From: Paramarasmius palmivorus
Taxonomy: Eukaryota; Basidiomycota; Agaricomycetes; Agaricales; Marasmiaceae
Direction of reading: 5' to 3'
DNA: 64,000 bases
Assembly: GCA_037176845.1 (NCBI GenBank)
Contig: JAYKXP010000071.1
Location: 186,001-250,000, forward strand
The notes under the pieces were generated by a model, which was not told the DNA's origin, searched no databases, and worked only from the letters and a program-made list of their open reading frames with translations. Below, one piece after another: positions 35,578-47,600 of the stretch (position 1 is the first letter of the stretch; each line of letters opens with the position of its first letter). The translations under genes and the position numbers were made by a program.

Positions 35578-36892
35578 GCTGAATGTAGAAGTATACAAAA
35601 AAACTTACCCGTAAAGTGGGGTATATATACGATAAGTCTCTAACGCCAAACGCCACAAGAGGCGGCGAGCTTTGTCTTCCACACGGCGCGAAAACGTTAT
35701 ATTTGCTGACCGTATATATGATTTGCGAAACTCGACTTTTGGTAGCCGAGGGAAGGTAAGAATCTAGTCTACACGAGCAAGATTGTGTTCCACGGCCCGA
35801 TGGGAGTGGCTCCCCTCAATGTCGAGAAGCTGAGGCACACGCAGATGCTTCTGAAAGGCCATCTGTCAAGCAGAGAGATTAACCTAGGGAACTGTTAGTG
35901 ATAAAGAATTCCGGTTACTCGAGATTACAAACATGAAAAAGTGTTCTGTCATTGAGATACACGTCACATGCGTAGTGGCCAGCACAATTACCAGAGTGCC
36001 GACTCGGAGCCGAGCCGCTCGGATTAGTTTCTGTCCAGTGTCTGGTTTGATATGCGGGGAGAATTTGAGGGAATCAAAGATAGGTCATGGTGCATGACAC
36101 TGATGGCCGTTGAAGGGAAAGATGTTCTTGTTAGACGCCCGACGCGATCAAAAATTTCTTTTTCCTTTTCCCACCAGATCTGCACGCTAATTCTCTCATC
36201 CTCCTCAGTGGTACTGAGTCTAAACGTTTAACTTAAACTCTGAACGCAATCTCCACTGCTCGATGACACCAAAGGGGACATACCCAACCAATGTGGGTAG
36301 TGTTTTTATTATTCCCTCACTGACAGCTCATGGCTCTGCACGGCGCACAAATCAAAATTCTTCCAATTCCGAGTCGTCCGAGTCATTCTAACGATTACAG
36401 TCAGTGACTGGATTTTACACGCACTGCAAATCCTCGGTCTGGAGGTTGCCGCTACCACAAGAGCCCCTACAGTGCGATTGTTCCTCATATGCCATAAGCG
36501 ATTACCACGAACACTGTTTGCTGGCAGAACGATGCTACCAACACAGATGCTTCTGCTCTGCCACTAAAGTTTCGAGAGTTGCGTACAGTCGTGGTCACGG
36601 CGGCCTGTTCAACGTCCGAGCACACGCATAGCGTTCCATCTACACCAAAAAGCGATGTGGCAAAGAGAACTCGATTTGCATCCACCGTATCCTTGGCACC
36701 TTCTCCGTTGTTTAAGGTGCTTCATCGCCTTGAGGAAGACTTTGGCCAGCTAGCAGTGAATGGTAGTAGAGTTGGGTGAGCTGGGATAGGACAGAGTTGA
36801 GCGGTTCGATACAACGCGATCTTTGTTCTTGATCCACGCTAATTCCACTCGAACATGCACGAGCCTTGTCATGTGCAGGATATGTGGGAAAG
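35578..36892. other. intergenic between cassettes B and C
   Basis: 35578-36020 is the P450 5' flank, repeated with changes at 40847-41330 (shared blocks include GAATTCCGGTTACTCGAGAT against GGATTCCGGTTACTCGAGAT). The rest shows no gene. Confidence 0.55.
35622..35629 (-). promoter_or_regulatory. TATA box of P450 paralogue 2
   Basis: TATATATA in the context GTATATATACCCC on the minus strand, about 45 bases before the start at 35577. Confidence 0.55.
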
Positions 36893-36919
36893 CCAGCTTA
36901 GTGACCGGCTGTGTCATTT
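36893..36919 (+). promoter_or_regulatory. conserved F-box promoter block, copy C
   Basis: CCAGCTTAGTGACCGGCTGT then GTCATTT, 37 bases before the F-box ATG. Confidence 0.5.
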
Positions 36920-36956
36920 GCACCCTGCAATCCACCACCACGTATCGATATCGGTT

Positions 36957-38372
36957 ATGATTGCAAACAAGACAGTGAGTCTCATTTCTCTCCTTCTCTC
37001 TCCTTCTCATTGTTTCGTCCAGCTCGAATGTACGATACCTTCCGGGTACCTCCCACCTGAGCTCCTGGAATGCATCATCAAGAGCGTAAAAGATGACATG
37101 TCATCGTTGAAGAGCTGTTCGCTGGTCTCCCGTTCATGGTGTTTCGCTACTCGGCCATATCTCTTCCGACAACTATTCCTCGATCAGAAACCCGAGTCTG
37201 CTGCAATCTCCTTGAACCAGTTCATGGAATTATGCTCGCATCCTCATTCTACCCTTCATACCGCAGGGATCCGAGTTTTTAGCGTATGTGGCGAGATGGA
37301 TTGCTGGATATTAAACAATTTATTCATCTGGCTCCTCTCAGCCAAACACGCCACGATGACGATGGCGAGCCGATTGTTTTGGAACCTGGAACACCTACAG
37401 CTGAACCAGATGCATAACAACGGTCCGCCGGGCTTTCGTGCATGGTCATTGTTCTTGGCTCATCTCGTCCAGATCCCCGAGTTTTGTGGTGTCAAAGCGT
37501 TGACAGTGACAGAAACACGCTTGAACACCGAGTCGGATTTTCGTGACCTCGTTCCTCTTCATAACCTGGAGAGGCTGGCCCTGGATGTCGCATTCGAGGA
37601 AGGAGACGATGGGAACCTGGGGGCTCAGGCTCCGAACATTGACCACTGGATCCCTGGCAATCTCAAACAGCTTGACGTCTCTGGCCAAGAAGAGAGTCAT
37701 CGTTCGCGGATCCTTTCATATTTTGCCAAGTGCCGCACGTTACAGGAACTTCGTGTTCCCCTTATTTGGCAGGAGACAGAGGATAGTATCCAGGGATTTC
37801 TAGTCACGAACACAGCCGTGAGAGGCAGTCTGCTGCAATGCTGTACGTTCAGACTACCAGAGCCACCTCCGATTCAGGTCAGGTTGCGATATCATTGGGG
37901 ACACTGCTATGTAACCCAAATTATCACCTGGAGGAATCTCGTGTGTACTACACAAGCCCGCGAGATCACTGTAGAAGGCCCAATCTCCTCGATGAGCGAC
38001 TTTTTCTGGTGGACATACCGTATGGCTCCTGGTAATAATTCGGTATCTCGTAGCTCCAAGGTCACGAAGATTGTGGTGACGGATGGTGAAAGGGTTGCAA
38101 AGTCATCCCAGTGGGCCAGTCTGGACCGCGTTTGGACGAACCATTGGTTATTTCGTTCCCTGAAGGAGATTCAGGTGGAGTTTACAAGCTTGGACCCTTC
38201 GCAAATCGGAAGACTTCTATCCTCAGTTGATGGTACTATGACGCCGACTCCTGAAAGTACCCGTTCAGCAATGATGGCATGCCAGGGTGACGGGTCTGGG
38301 CTGCTACAAGCCGCGTTCCCACTTTGCCGCGAACGAAACCTATTGAAGGTTTCAAAGCAGGGCATTAGGTAG
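36957..38372 (+). CDS. F-box protein, cassette C
   Basis: SCF-type substrate receptor paralogue, 455 residues: first exon 36957-36974 (MIANKT), intron 36975-37022, second exon 37023-38372. F-box: YLPPELLECIIKSVKDDMSS, CSLVSRSWCFATRPYLFRQL. Leucine-rich-like repeats follow (LFWNLEHLQLNQ, VKALTVTETRLN, LERLALDVAFEE, LKQLDVSGQ), ending FPLCRERNLLKVSKQGIR. It has the ancestral C-terminus, 42 bases before the convergent P450 stop. The copies differ most in the middle of the LRR-like part (for example around 37560-37640), the part expected to bind substrate. Confidence 0.88.
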   Translation: MIANKTVSLISLLLSPSHCFVQLECTIPSGYLPPELLECIIKSVKDDMSSLKSCSLVSRSWCFATRPYLFRQLFLDQKPESAAISLNQFMELCSHPHSTLHTAGIRVFSVCGEMDCWILNNLFIWLLSAKHATMTMASRLFWNLEHLQLNQMHNNGPPGFRAWSLFLAHLVQIPEFCGVKALTVTETRLNTESDFRDLVPLHNLERLALDVAFEEGDDGNLGAQAPNIDHWIPGNLKQLDVSGQEESHRSRILSYFAKCRTLQELRVPLIWQETEDSIQGFLVTNTAVRGSLLQCCTFRLPEPPPIQVRLRYHWGHCYVTQIITWRNLVCTTQAREITVEGPISSMSDFFWWTYRMAPGNNSVSRSSKVTKIVVTDGERVAKSSQWASLDRVWTNHWLFRSLKEIQVEFTSLDPSQIGRLLSSVDGTMTPTPESTRSAMMACQGDGSGLLQAAFPLCRERNLLKVSKQGIR

Positions 38373-38414
38373 AATATCGTATTTAGTAGATTATCAGTGA
38401 TTTCACATACAAAA

Positions 38415-40846
38415 TTACTCCCGTATCTTCAGTTTTAATGGTAGCTGGAAGCCCTCCTTGAGCCTGTCTCTCACCATAGGCGCTACGAATCCTGCATCAA
38501 CCATCATGATATCCAACGAAGGATCGATGGAGAACTCGAAAGATTCAACCAACATCGCGGTGACCGTTTGCATTTCGTGTACCCTGGAATTGTGTTAGCT
38601 TGGATTACTTTAACGCCTTGAAGTAGGACTCACGCAAACCGCCAGCTGCCAGAATTGATGAATGAGCGAATGATCAAACATATAGTATCTAAACACGTAC
38701 CCAATGCAACTTCTCACGCCAGCACCTATAGGGTCATCAGTTAGCATTCGAGTAACGCGGCTTCGTATGACTTACTAAAGGACATTCTATGTGAACACAA
38801 GCATTATTAGAAAGGGTTAGATCGAAGCTACATAAGTGCAAAGCTCACAAGTTCCCAAAGACTCCTAACGTCGTTGTCCTCTTTGCATCCAAATGACGTG
38901 CAGGATTCCATTCCTCAGCATCTTCTCCCCATACTGCCTTCGAGCTGTCCAACGGAATGAGCAATCCCACCAAGTGTGAAGGATAGGCGGCTTACTAGTT
39001 GTATCCGATGATAGAGACCATAACCCGCTGGCCTTTCGTGACAGGAATCTCCGTTAGCATCTCGCCAGATGTGGATACGACAGGTTGAGCAAGAGGTATA
39101 ACATCGTCATCCTCAGCTTCCCGAATGAGACGGAGTACGATTGGGTGTAAACGAAGGGTTTCCTGGATTCCGATATTCCGTGAGGTCAAAGGCGCGCGTA
39201 AAACTGGCAAACGGGACCATACCTTGATCACGGCATTGAGGAAGGGCATGGCATCGTAGTCACTCGCTGTCAACTCGCCCTTGTGCTCTCTAGCTTCTTG
39301 GATCTCTCGGAATAGACGGCGTTGGTCGTCGGGGTTCCGGGATAGTTCATAGAAGAGCCAGGTAAGGCTGGGATAGGTGAGCTTGTCGGCGACATTCGGG
39401 CTAAGTGGTATACGCACGTATTTCCGGAGGTTTCGTGGCCTGCTAGGATTATGGTGCTATAAGCGGCTACTGTCAGTACTCTCACATCCATGAGCGTGTA
39501 TGGAGGAGCCTACGCCATCTGTGACAATGCCTCCTGAGCATCCATCCTCTTCTCCGGATCCTGCGACTCCAATGATCTAGCTATGGGGATCCATAAGCTC
39601 TGGAAACCTCGAAATGGGTAAAATTACTCACAAATGACACCAAGGATATCATTTTCCTCCGATGTCTGACCTTGCAACTTGTTCTTATACAACTTCTTTG
39701 CCTCACTTTGCGACGCCTGGAGCCATGCTTTCCAACGAGCATCTTCTTTAGTAACGTATAGTTTGGAGAGAGATTTCTCTATTGCTTTCGGAAGGAAATG
39801 GCTGCGTATGCGATTCCATAGATATCGGACCTTTGTCGGACGAACGGAATCAACGCTGTTCAATGACATCTAAGATTTATGGCCTAAAGATGGATTGTTG
39901 GAAAGAACTTACAATAAATTTCGGACCATGTATGCCAGCTGATTGTTTTTGGATTCGAGTGCTCCAAAGTCATAGTCAAAGACAGCTACCCAAAAACTCA
40001 GACATGAGATCATTGAGGAAAAAGGAGCCTCACTTTCACCGAGAGCATCCAAAGTAAGATTCGAAAAGTATTTGGTTGCGTCGATAACTTCGATTCCGGA
40101 CGCCAACTGTTCGCGCCATTGATTTATGAGCTTAGAATTGACCGTTAGCCCGCCTATGGAAGTGAAGTCCCACCAAGACCATCATTTACCGACATCGTAA
40201 CTTTCTGGAATATGCCAACGAAGGGTTTAATCTGAGCTTGAGAAAAGGCGGGGTTTAGAATCTTCCTTTGGCGTTGGTGAACTGGGGCTACAATTTCTGA
40301 ATTCAGATCCGGAAAGGCCGAGGATGACGATGGACAAGTACCTTGCACGGTAGCAACACCAGGCCCGAAGATTTTCGTAGAAGCATATGTCGAGTCGGTA
40401 GACTTTGGGTATCTGTATGAGGATTTGTGGAAGATGTGTTGAAGAGCCTTGGAATCGGCAACGACGATCATATCCTCCTGTTTGACGTCGACACATAAAT
40501 CACGAAGGGAACGAGCAAGAACGAGCAGGCTCTCATACGTTGAACACCGTTTTGGCACGAAACACTTCTCCATATTCTCGCAGCCACTGAAACATCAGTC
40601 CAGCCTTGATTTCAAACTGTTGGGTCAAGTCATATTCGGTTCCTAAAGGCAAGATTGTCAGTGAAGCCCAAAAGGGAAATGGGGAGTCCAGCCTGAGTAC
40701 GCACCGAGCAATACTGAGGTGTTAGGAGGTCCTCGTAGGAAGTTAAGAGAACGCCGCCTTGAACGAACAACGAAGAATATCGAGAGTGATAGGAAGAGGA
40801 GCGGAATATATAGAAAGACGCCTGAAAGGAGGGGTAAGAAACCCAT
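38415..40846 (-). CDS. cytochrome P450, array paralogue 3 (cassette C)
   Basis: Starts at 40846 (MGFLPLLSGVFLYIPLLFLS) with SRRRSLNFLRGPPNTS; the stop is TAA at 38415-38417 after KLKIRE. After splicing it shows EDMIVVADSKALQH, HQRQRKILNPAFSQAQIKP, LWNRIRSHFLPKAIEKS, I-helix LAGHETSGNT, ETLRLHP, EDDDVIPLAQPV and the haem loop FSAGVRSCIGWRFA. The 11-base exon (AATGTCCTTTA) before the haem exon is present. It is very close to paralogue 2; both have the same MGFLPL start, so they arose by the same 5-kb duplication. Catalytically intact as read. Confidence 0.9.
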
Positions 40847-42067
40847 GTTGAATGTAGAAGTATACAAAAAACATACCTGTGAAGTGGGGTATATATACTA
40901 GAAGCCCCTAACGCCAAACGCCGCACAAGGAGGTGAACCTTTTTGAAACCACGGCGCGAAAACGTCATTTTTGCTGACCATATAGATGATTCGCGAAAAT
41001 CGACTATTGGTAGGGAAAGGTAAGAACCCAGTCTACACAAAGCAAGATTGCGTTTCGCACAGCTATCGGGGGCCGAGAGGAGTGTCTCACGTCAACCTTG
41101 AGAAGCTGGAGCACGCGCAGTCAACAAAAAAAGCTATCAAGAAGGTTGTGATGAGATGAACCTTATGCTTCTGACTAGGTCATCTGTCAGGCAAGAAAAG
41201 GAACCTAGGAAATTATGAATGCTGAAGGATTCCGGTTACTCGAGATTACTTACATGAAAGAGCATCCTGTCATTGAGATAAACGTCACAGTGTAGTGGCC
41301 GGCACAGTTACCAGAGTGCCAGGTAAAGTGGTGCCGGCGGTGCCATTGCGGTTCTTTAGGAGGTGATAACGAAAGCTCCGAACGTGAAACGGTTTCAGCC
41401 AGATTTTGCGACGGCTCGAGGGAGAGCCAGTCAGGTTTAGGACGGGAAATACGGTACGCTTGAGCCGACCCAGAAATCAGTTAGACGCAATCAGCTTGCG
41501 AACGAAAACCTTACGAGATATCGATAAAAATATCACTTCTGGGGTTCAAATAGGAGTGTGGCCCTTGTGGCCCCATTGGGTTGGTTTCTGTCAGGCTTGA
41601 TATGCTCCGATTTGGGGAGAAGCTGAGGGAATCAAAGATAGGTGAGTAGACCATGATGCATGATGTATGATGGCCGTTGAAAGGAAAGATGTTAGACGCC
41701 CGATGCTCTCGTTAACCACCACCACCACAAACTGGTAGGCAATTGTCAATCACAGTGCGTGCACAAAGGAGACTCACATCTAAGCATGATTGGGAAGCTC
41801 AATACATTCGTCAACAGGATGAGGATGGAATTGCGAGATCGGTTTTTACAAGCTGGGTCTCCGCGTAGTACGTGGCATTTGGTTCTTAAGCAGAAGAGTT
41901 AGCTCACATCGTACCATTGACAGAAGAAGGGCCTCGTCTTGGGTTGCTTTCCATAGCAGTGGTACCGTCGAAATATAATGAAGATGAACGATAGCTGCTG
42001 AAAGGGAAGGCTCGGTATATGGCTATCTGGTATGTGTCATAGAATCCAACTTGGACCCAAATTCTAA
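40847..42067. other. intergenic, duplicated P450 upstream region
   Basis: 40847-41330 repeats the region upstream of P450 paralogue 2. 41330-42067 holds no gene I can support. Confidence 0.5.
40890..40897 (-). promoter_or_regulatory. TATA box of P450 paralogue 3
   Basis: TATATATA in the context GTATATATACCCC on the minus strand, about 44 bases before the start at 40846, the same context as in paralogue 2. Confidence 0.55.
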
Positions 42068-42575
42068 ATGACATTGTCCACAGCCCTATATCCACGCAGT
42101 TGTCCCCTCATTCTACATTCCGAACTAGCACCACATGCAACACAGACGAAGATAGCTCAAGCTGACCTAGATTTACACGAAAATGGGAGTTCACATTCGA
42201 TAACATGGTCAGCACAAAGCAAGCGATCGTCAAATCATGGTACAATAGCGGCGCTCATCGTGAATCGCTTGTCTTCTCCCGTTGATGGGGTGCAAACGTC
42301 GAGTCCAGAGCAAAACCGGCATGCACTTGAGCTTTCTGGAAATAGTGTAACTATTTACCTGACCGCTCATCAGGGTCTGACAAAGGTTCTCCAAGTCGAG
42401 GGTGCATTCCTGCACAATACGCCAATCAGCGAGATCATGAAGAAACCCCTCTTGTCGGGCGATGTGTTTTGTGCTCTTTTCTCCCTTCAGGCATGTAAGT
42501 GCTACCAAGTTTCGGGTACCATTAGAATTGCACTCATTTCATTTCTTCTCAGGCCATTCCATTCACTCAGAGTGA
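42068..42575 (+). CDS. hypothetical protein, weakly supported
   Basis: An open frame from ATG 42068 of at least 142 codons, with a plausible intron at 42495-42552 (GTAAGT to CTCAG) after which it stops at 42573-42575. Without splicing the frame runs to 42709 (213 residues). The sequence (HSITWSAQSKRSSNHG, LELSGNSVTIYLTAHQG, PISEIMKKPLLSGDVF) has no domain I know and no signal peptide. It lies alone between the P450 cassette and the NmrA-like gene. It could be a chance frame. Confidence 0.3.
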
Positions 42576-43122
42576 CCGTCAATTGCAAATTACTGGGCTT
42601 GGATTCCGGCCAGCGAGGAGGATCACAAATTGGCCTGAAAGAATCCAGGAGACTGGAGAATACAATTATCACACATTGGGGATCTCTTGAAGCGAGTAGC
42701 GCGATCTGATTGCACGATGGTAACTGCCGCTCTGATATCCCAAAGCATTTGGCTGACGAGGAGTGCGTAGGCTTGCTCGACGCTGGGGTTCTCTTCCTTT
42801 GAAGACTAGTCCGGTAGCTACTGTAGTGTTTCACCATATTTCTCTTTAAGATGTATCTACGTGTCCTTCAGCCTACATCAATGATATGAGAATATGTAGC
42901 AACCCGAATCAGGTCTACAGCAGGCGCGGTATCTTCTTTGCCTTGACCGTCACCATGATTGTCGGACATTCTACATGCCATTGTGCTACGATTTCTTCTC
43001 TTGGCTTGTTCACTTATCAGCTAGTCTGAAACTAAAGCATCAAGGAACCCGCCTTTTGAAACGTACTTTCACTCGACTTTCACTCACGGGAACGTCCCTG
43101 CAAATCCCCATTCTTCCGCACC
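42576..43122. other. intergenic, NmrA-like gene promoter
   Basis: No gene is seen; the 5' flank of the NmrA-like gene. Confidence 0.5.
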
Positions 43123-44397
43123 ATGTCTACTTCAACCTTCCAACCGAAAACCGTTCTCATAACAGGAGCAACAGGCAGACAAGGCCATGCTGTCATTCAC
43201 CACCTCTCTCAAGCTCCCTATGCCGATAATTTTCGCATTTTGGCGCTCACCCGAAATGCATCGTCAGCTAGTGCTGTAGGGCTCAAGGACCTGAAGAACG
43301 TAGAAGTTGTCGAAGGGGACTTGACGAAGCTTGAATCAATACGGCCCATTTTCGAACGAGAGAAAGAACGAGGAGGCGAAGGAGGTGGGATATGGGGTGT
43401 TTTCACAGTCATCGCATATCCTGGTCTTGGGGTAGATGCGGACGGAGAACAAAGCGCTGGCAAGGTGTGCTGCTTGTTTTCTCTTCTTTGTGACTAGCTT
43501 AGCCGACTGACGACCGTAAAGAACTTAGCAACCCTCTCACACGAATACCAGGTCCAATGTTTCATATACTCTGGCTCCGACCGTGCAGGGGAGATTTACG
43601 ATGACGAAGCACGTCCACATTCGAGTTTCTGGGCGAAAGTCGCGATTGAGCGGCATATAAAGGAGTTGGGGAAGCAGGGGCTGAAGTGGACGTATGTCTT
43701 CTACCCTTCTGTCGTTGTATGGTTGTATGGTTGTCTAACCGATTCTGCCAGGATTCTACGCCCAACCCTCTTCTTCGAGAACTACGTGGGCCCATTTGGA
43801 GGCACGACATTCGAAGTATTTAAAGCGGGAGTAAAACCAGATACACCTGTACAGTTACTTACGGTGGATGATATGGGAAGAATCGTTCGGGGTATCTTCC
43901 TGGTATGCTTCCTTTTCAGTTTCCGCCATTCACTAGGCTCATAGACAGAAAACAGGACCCAGAACCGTATATCCACCAAATACTCGTACCCTGCAGTGAT
44001 AACCTCACATTTCCACAGCAAGAAGAGATATACAAGCGCGCTACAGGCCGTTCAATATCTAATGTCCCGTTAGGAGGTGTCGTTGGCAAGAGTATATTGA
44101 AGATGAATTGGTACACCAGAGAAATGTCTGTCCTTCCTCTCATTCTTGTCCTCGTATCCAACTGTTGACACTCGTACGCACAGGGTTGAGTTCCGACAAC
44201 AGACCTCTGCCGCTATTGTGGAAGGCAAAGTACCGGAATTCCAATCTCAGATTGACCTTGCAACGAAAGCCCTGGGCCCGGGTGAGAAATGGGTGAGCTT
44301 TGAAGAGTGGGCAAAGAAGACAAAGGGTACCGACAAGGAAAGGACGAAGAATTGGAATGGGGTATCATTGAGCGGGTTATTAAGTGGTCGGGCGTAG
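43123..44397 (+). CDS. NmrA-like NAD(P)-binding protein
   Basis: Atypical short-chain dehydrogenase of the NmrA/HSCARG family, which binds NAD(P) and often acts as a redox sensor rather than an enzyme; some members reduce isoflavone-like compounds. Start MSTSTFQPKTVLITGATGRQ: the Rossmann motif GATGRQG sits at residues 14-20. Then VEVVEGDLTKLESI, an intron after AGK, NLATLSHEYQVQCFIYSGSD, FWAKVAIERHIKELG, ILRPTLFFENYVGPF (typical of NmrA), PVQLLTVDDMGRIV and a C-terminal part ending LSGLLSGRA, stop 44395-44397. Five introns. About 320 residues, normal for the family. Next to it, convergent, is the arylsulfotransferase-like gene. Confidence 0.92.
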
Positions 44398-44478
44398 GTG
44401 GTAGCAGGAGATATAGATGCCTCTAGTGCATATGCGTACTATCTCAATATTCGGCACCATACTATAAAGAGTATCGAA

Positions 44479-46557
44479 CTAGCAAGCGCCTCCATCAGGA
44501 CTAAGCCCGTCCGAATAGCCCAAATAGCTCCCGTTGGCATCCCTTGCAACAACCTTGAAGCATCTATAGCTCTCCCCAACGTACGCCTGAACACTTGTCT
44601 CAAAATCCACTTTCTTAGTCGTGTTCAGCAATGTTGGCTCCGATTCCGCACACTTGGCTCCAAACAGCTCCCACGTGTGAATCTCTGTAGCACCGTTCCA
44701 GCTTACATGTGCCTGAACGTTACCCGTGGTGTTCTCAAAGGTGATACCAACAGTAGGAGAAGTGCTCGGGCGACCTGTCCATGGTGAACGGAATATGCGG
44801 TCTGGCGAAACGAAGACTTAGATATCAGCAACGGTAAGATATCAGACAGAATGAGACGCACAAGATTGTACATCACCCACTCCGTAATGCACCGAATACA
44901 AGATGCTCCCTTCAGCATCGTACTCGGAAAAGTACGGATTCTGGCCCCATCTAAGGGGTGACTCCATGAGTATTGGGCCCAAAGAAGCAGTTACAACGTA
45001 CCCAACCATGTAACCTCCATTGTCCAAAAGCTGCACGCTCCCCTGGGTCAGGGTTGGTATGCGCTTGAACGGGTAGAGTTCCTTCACGAGCGACACGCTC
45101 ATGTCTTCGGTGTTGACTCGTAACACGATGCCGCGAGAGGTATTAGCATTGACTTCCCATTGGGATGCATCGTTATCGAACACGCTACAATCTAGAGTTA
45201 GCCGGTGTCACCTTAACGGTATGGATGAGACGGCCTAACCTGATTAGATCGTTGCCTAAAAACTTCACATGATGTTGCCACGAGAACGCGGTCCCTTCAC
45301 CCATAATGAAGTCGTTCTTTTTGCCCCCTAGTCTTCGAAGAGGTCAATTAGATGGCTAGAAGCTGGTAGAGCCGCCTAACCTCCAAATAATCTCGCCGGT
45401 CTTCCCATCAACGTAGTATATCGTACTTGTATGCCTTCCGGATATTAGATAGTTCCCTTTATCATCTTTGTCCAAGGCGTTGGTATGCTGAAGTCGAAGA
45501 AAGTCTTAAGAACCCAGGCAGCCGCAGAAGACAAGTGACGTACAAAATAGTCCCAACCAGCTTCCAATATCTGGTCTTCAACAGCCAAGAAGCTCTCTCC
45601 GAAATCCACATGGTCTAATGAGTTCCAAGTGAAGATTTCTTGCCCTGGGGCGTACACGTCACGTCAGAAAAAGCGGGATAGCGGGAATGAGTGTAAACGC
45701 ACCGGTCTCGATGTCGACTTCCTGTATTATACACGCGAGCACCTTTCCTTCGCTGGATCCATTATACGCCGTGAGATCGATTGGGCCAGTCGAAAGGTAA
45801 ACCGGCATTACAGCAGTACCGTCCGGTGTAACGAATGTCTAGTATGAATAGTCAGACAGCTTATCGTAACTCGAGCAGCAGCAGCACGCACTCCGTGTAG
45901 ATCACTGAGAACCCCATCCAAGTTCACAGTCGAGCTACTCGAAACACGGTCAATGTTACTATCCTCGAAATGTAGAGAAGCACGTACAAATTCGCCACGA
46001 CCTCATACGTGTTATCCAGCAGCAAATTCCAACCAAAACCCAAACCACCAGGAACTATTTCGCCTGTCCATAGCAAGATGTGCTCTTCTCCTTTGTAGGT
46101 GACTTGTTGAAAGATTGTAGTCGTACCATACTCGATGGCAGAGTAGACAAGAGTTCCATCCAAGTTGAATATAGCACCGCCACGCTGAAGCACGTCATTA
46201 CCTACCCGAGTCGTTAGTATCGCAATCACTGGTGAAGTCTGAAGCTTGAAGGCTCAGGAGCGTACCATTGGGTGCTATAAAGATAAAGTCATTCGCAGTT
46301 CCAAGTTTCGAAATGTTTTCGGGCGGCAAGACGTAGTTCCATTGTACCCTGAGTGTCTCCGCCTCAGTACACAAGATCCAGTCATCAGAATTCACAGGAA
46401 TAGAGAACGCACGGTGTATACCCCACGCTATTATACGTCTGAACCGGACTAGGCCCATAAGCGCCAGCTTCATATGCCTCGTCTTGGATAAAGGCTTTCT
46501 TGGCGATGGCTCCAACTCCAAGGAGAGACGTAAAGATGAAGGAAGGAAAGGGGTGCA
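44479..46557 (-). CDS. secreted arylsulfotransferase (ASST)-like beta-propeller protein
   Basis: Start 46557 gives a signal peptide (MHPFPSFIFTSLLGVGAIAK), so secreted or in the secretory pathway. After about ten introns the ASST-like landmarks of fungal family members follow: DFIFIAPNG, GGAIFNLDGTLVYSA, QVTYKGEEHILLWTGE, GFGWNLLLDNTYEVVA, MPVYLSTGPIDLTAYN, IIQEVDIETGQEIFTWNSLD, YYVDGKTGEIIWRLGG, AFSWQHHVKF, FDNDASQWEVN, SRGIVLRVNTEDMSVSL, GSVQLLDNGGYMVGY, NPYFSEYDAEGSILYSVHYG, and the C-terminal beta domain VGITFENTTGNVQAHVSWNG, stop TAG 44479-44481. The bacterial enzymes move sulfate between phenols; the activity of fungal members is untested as far as I know. Exon ends are approximate. Confidence 0.85.
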
Positions 46558-47600
46558 TTACGAGCGACGAGTAGATTCAACTGGGACTAGCTGTCCTCTT
46601 TATATTCCAATTCCATGATCAATTGAACTACGTTGGTGACGATCAAAGCGGAGTGCAAGCGCTGATGTCGAGATACACAGTTGTGGTTCAGGTAATGGTA
46701 GATGGTGTATCATGAGCCATGAGAACGGGCGATTGTTCGATGCAGCGGGTACAGAAAGGGAGAGTGCCGGTAACGCAGGAGACTGCTTGACGGGGGCCTG
46801 AGATGCCTAAAGTCCAAATGTTTGGCATGAGTATACTTCGATACAAAGATACGCACAAACCATGCAGCCTTTTCCACCACTGGTCCGATGCCACGAATAT
46901 CCTTTCCAACTTCGGCCAAGGTATGCCCCCCAAGAATTTTGAAAAGACTCCCAATTCACGACGCGTGTACCCTGGTGTACCGAGTAACCTGCACGTCGGA
47001 TGGCACCTTCTCAGCATGCGGCCCTCCAGCGGATATTGCAAGATATTCAGGCATAGCGCCTACAGTACCTTCAATGTGTCCATCCGCTTCTGAATCGGAA
47101 GGTTATCTTTGATTACTTGAATGGTAATGCAACGACTGAAAAGGTCAACGAACCTTATAATCACCGGTACTAGCGATCATCCTCATCCTGAGGTCCACAA
47201 TAGTCCATAGAGAAGGCAGAGAAATAAGGGGACCATTGCGAGGCTGCAGGATGGGAGGCAGGACGTCAATAGCAGTGGTGGTCATAACGAAAGGAGAAAT
47301 TTTACGGGCGCTAAGATGCTTCGCCTCTTGCCTTCCGACCACCACCACCGCGACCGTGGGTGCAATACTCGATTTACTGGTCTGACAAATCAAGATTTTT
47401 CCTCAAAGCCGTTTACCCATGCGAACTTCAGTGCTCTTGTGCTCGACGCCGAAATCACAATGGCCTATTGATGTTCCATATCAATAGAAGAACCCGGCTG
47501 GTGACCGCACTATAGCCTCCTGCTCCGCTTTTCTCAGGTCTTCCTTTGCATCACAAAGACGGTTATTCCTTCTGGTTGGCGGCTTCAATACACTTTGCGG

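Noticed and set aside
36404..36779. Plus-strand frames before cassette C
   Set aside because: Short, on both strands, no domain; the region is cassette flank.
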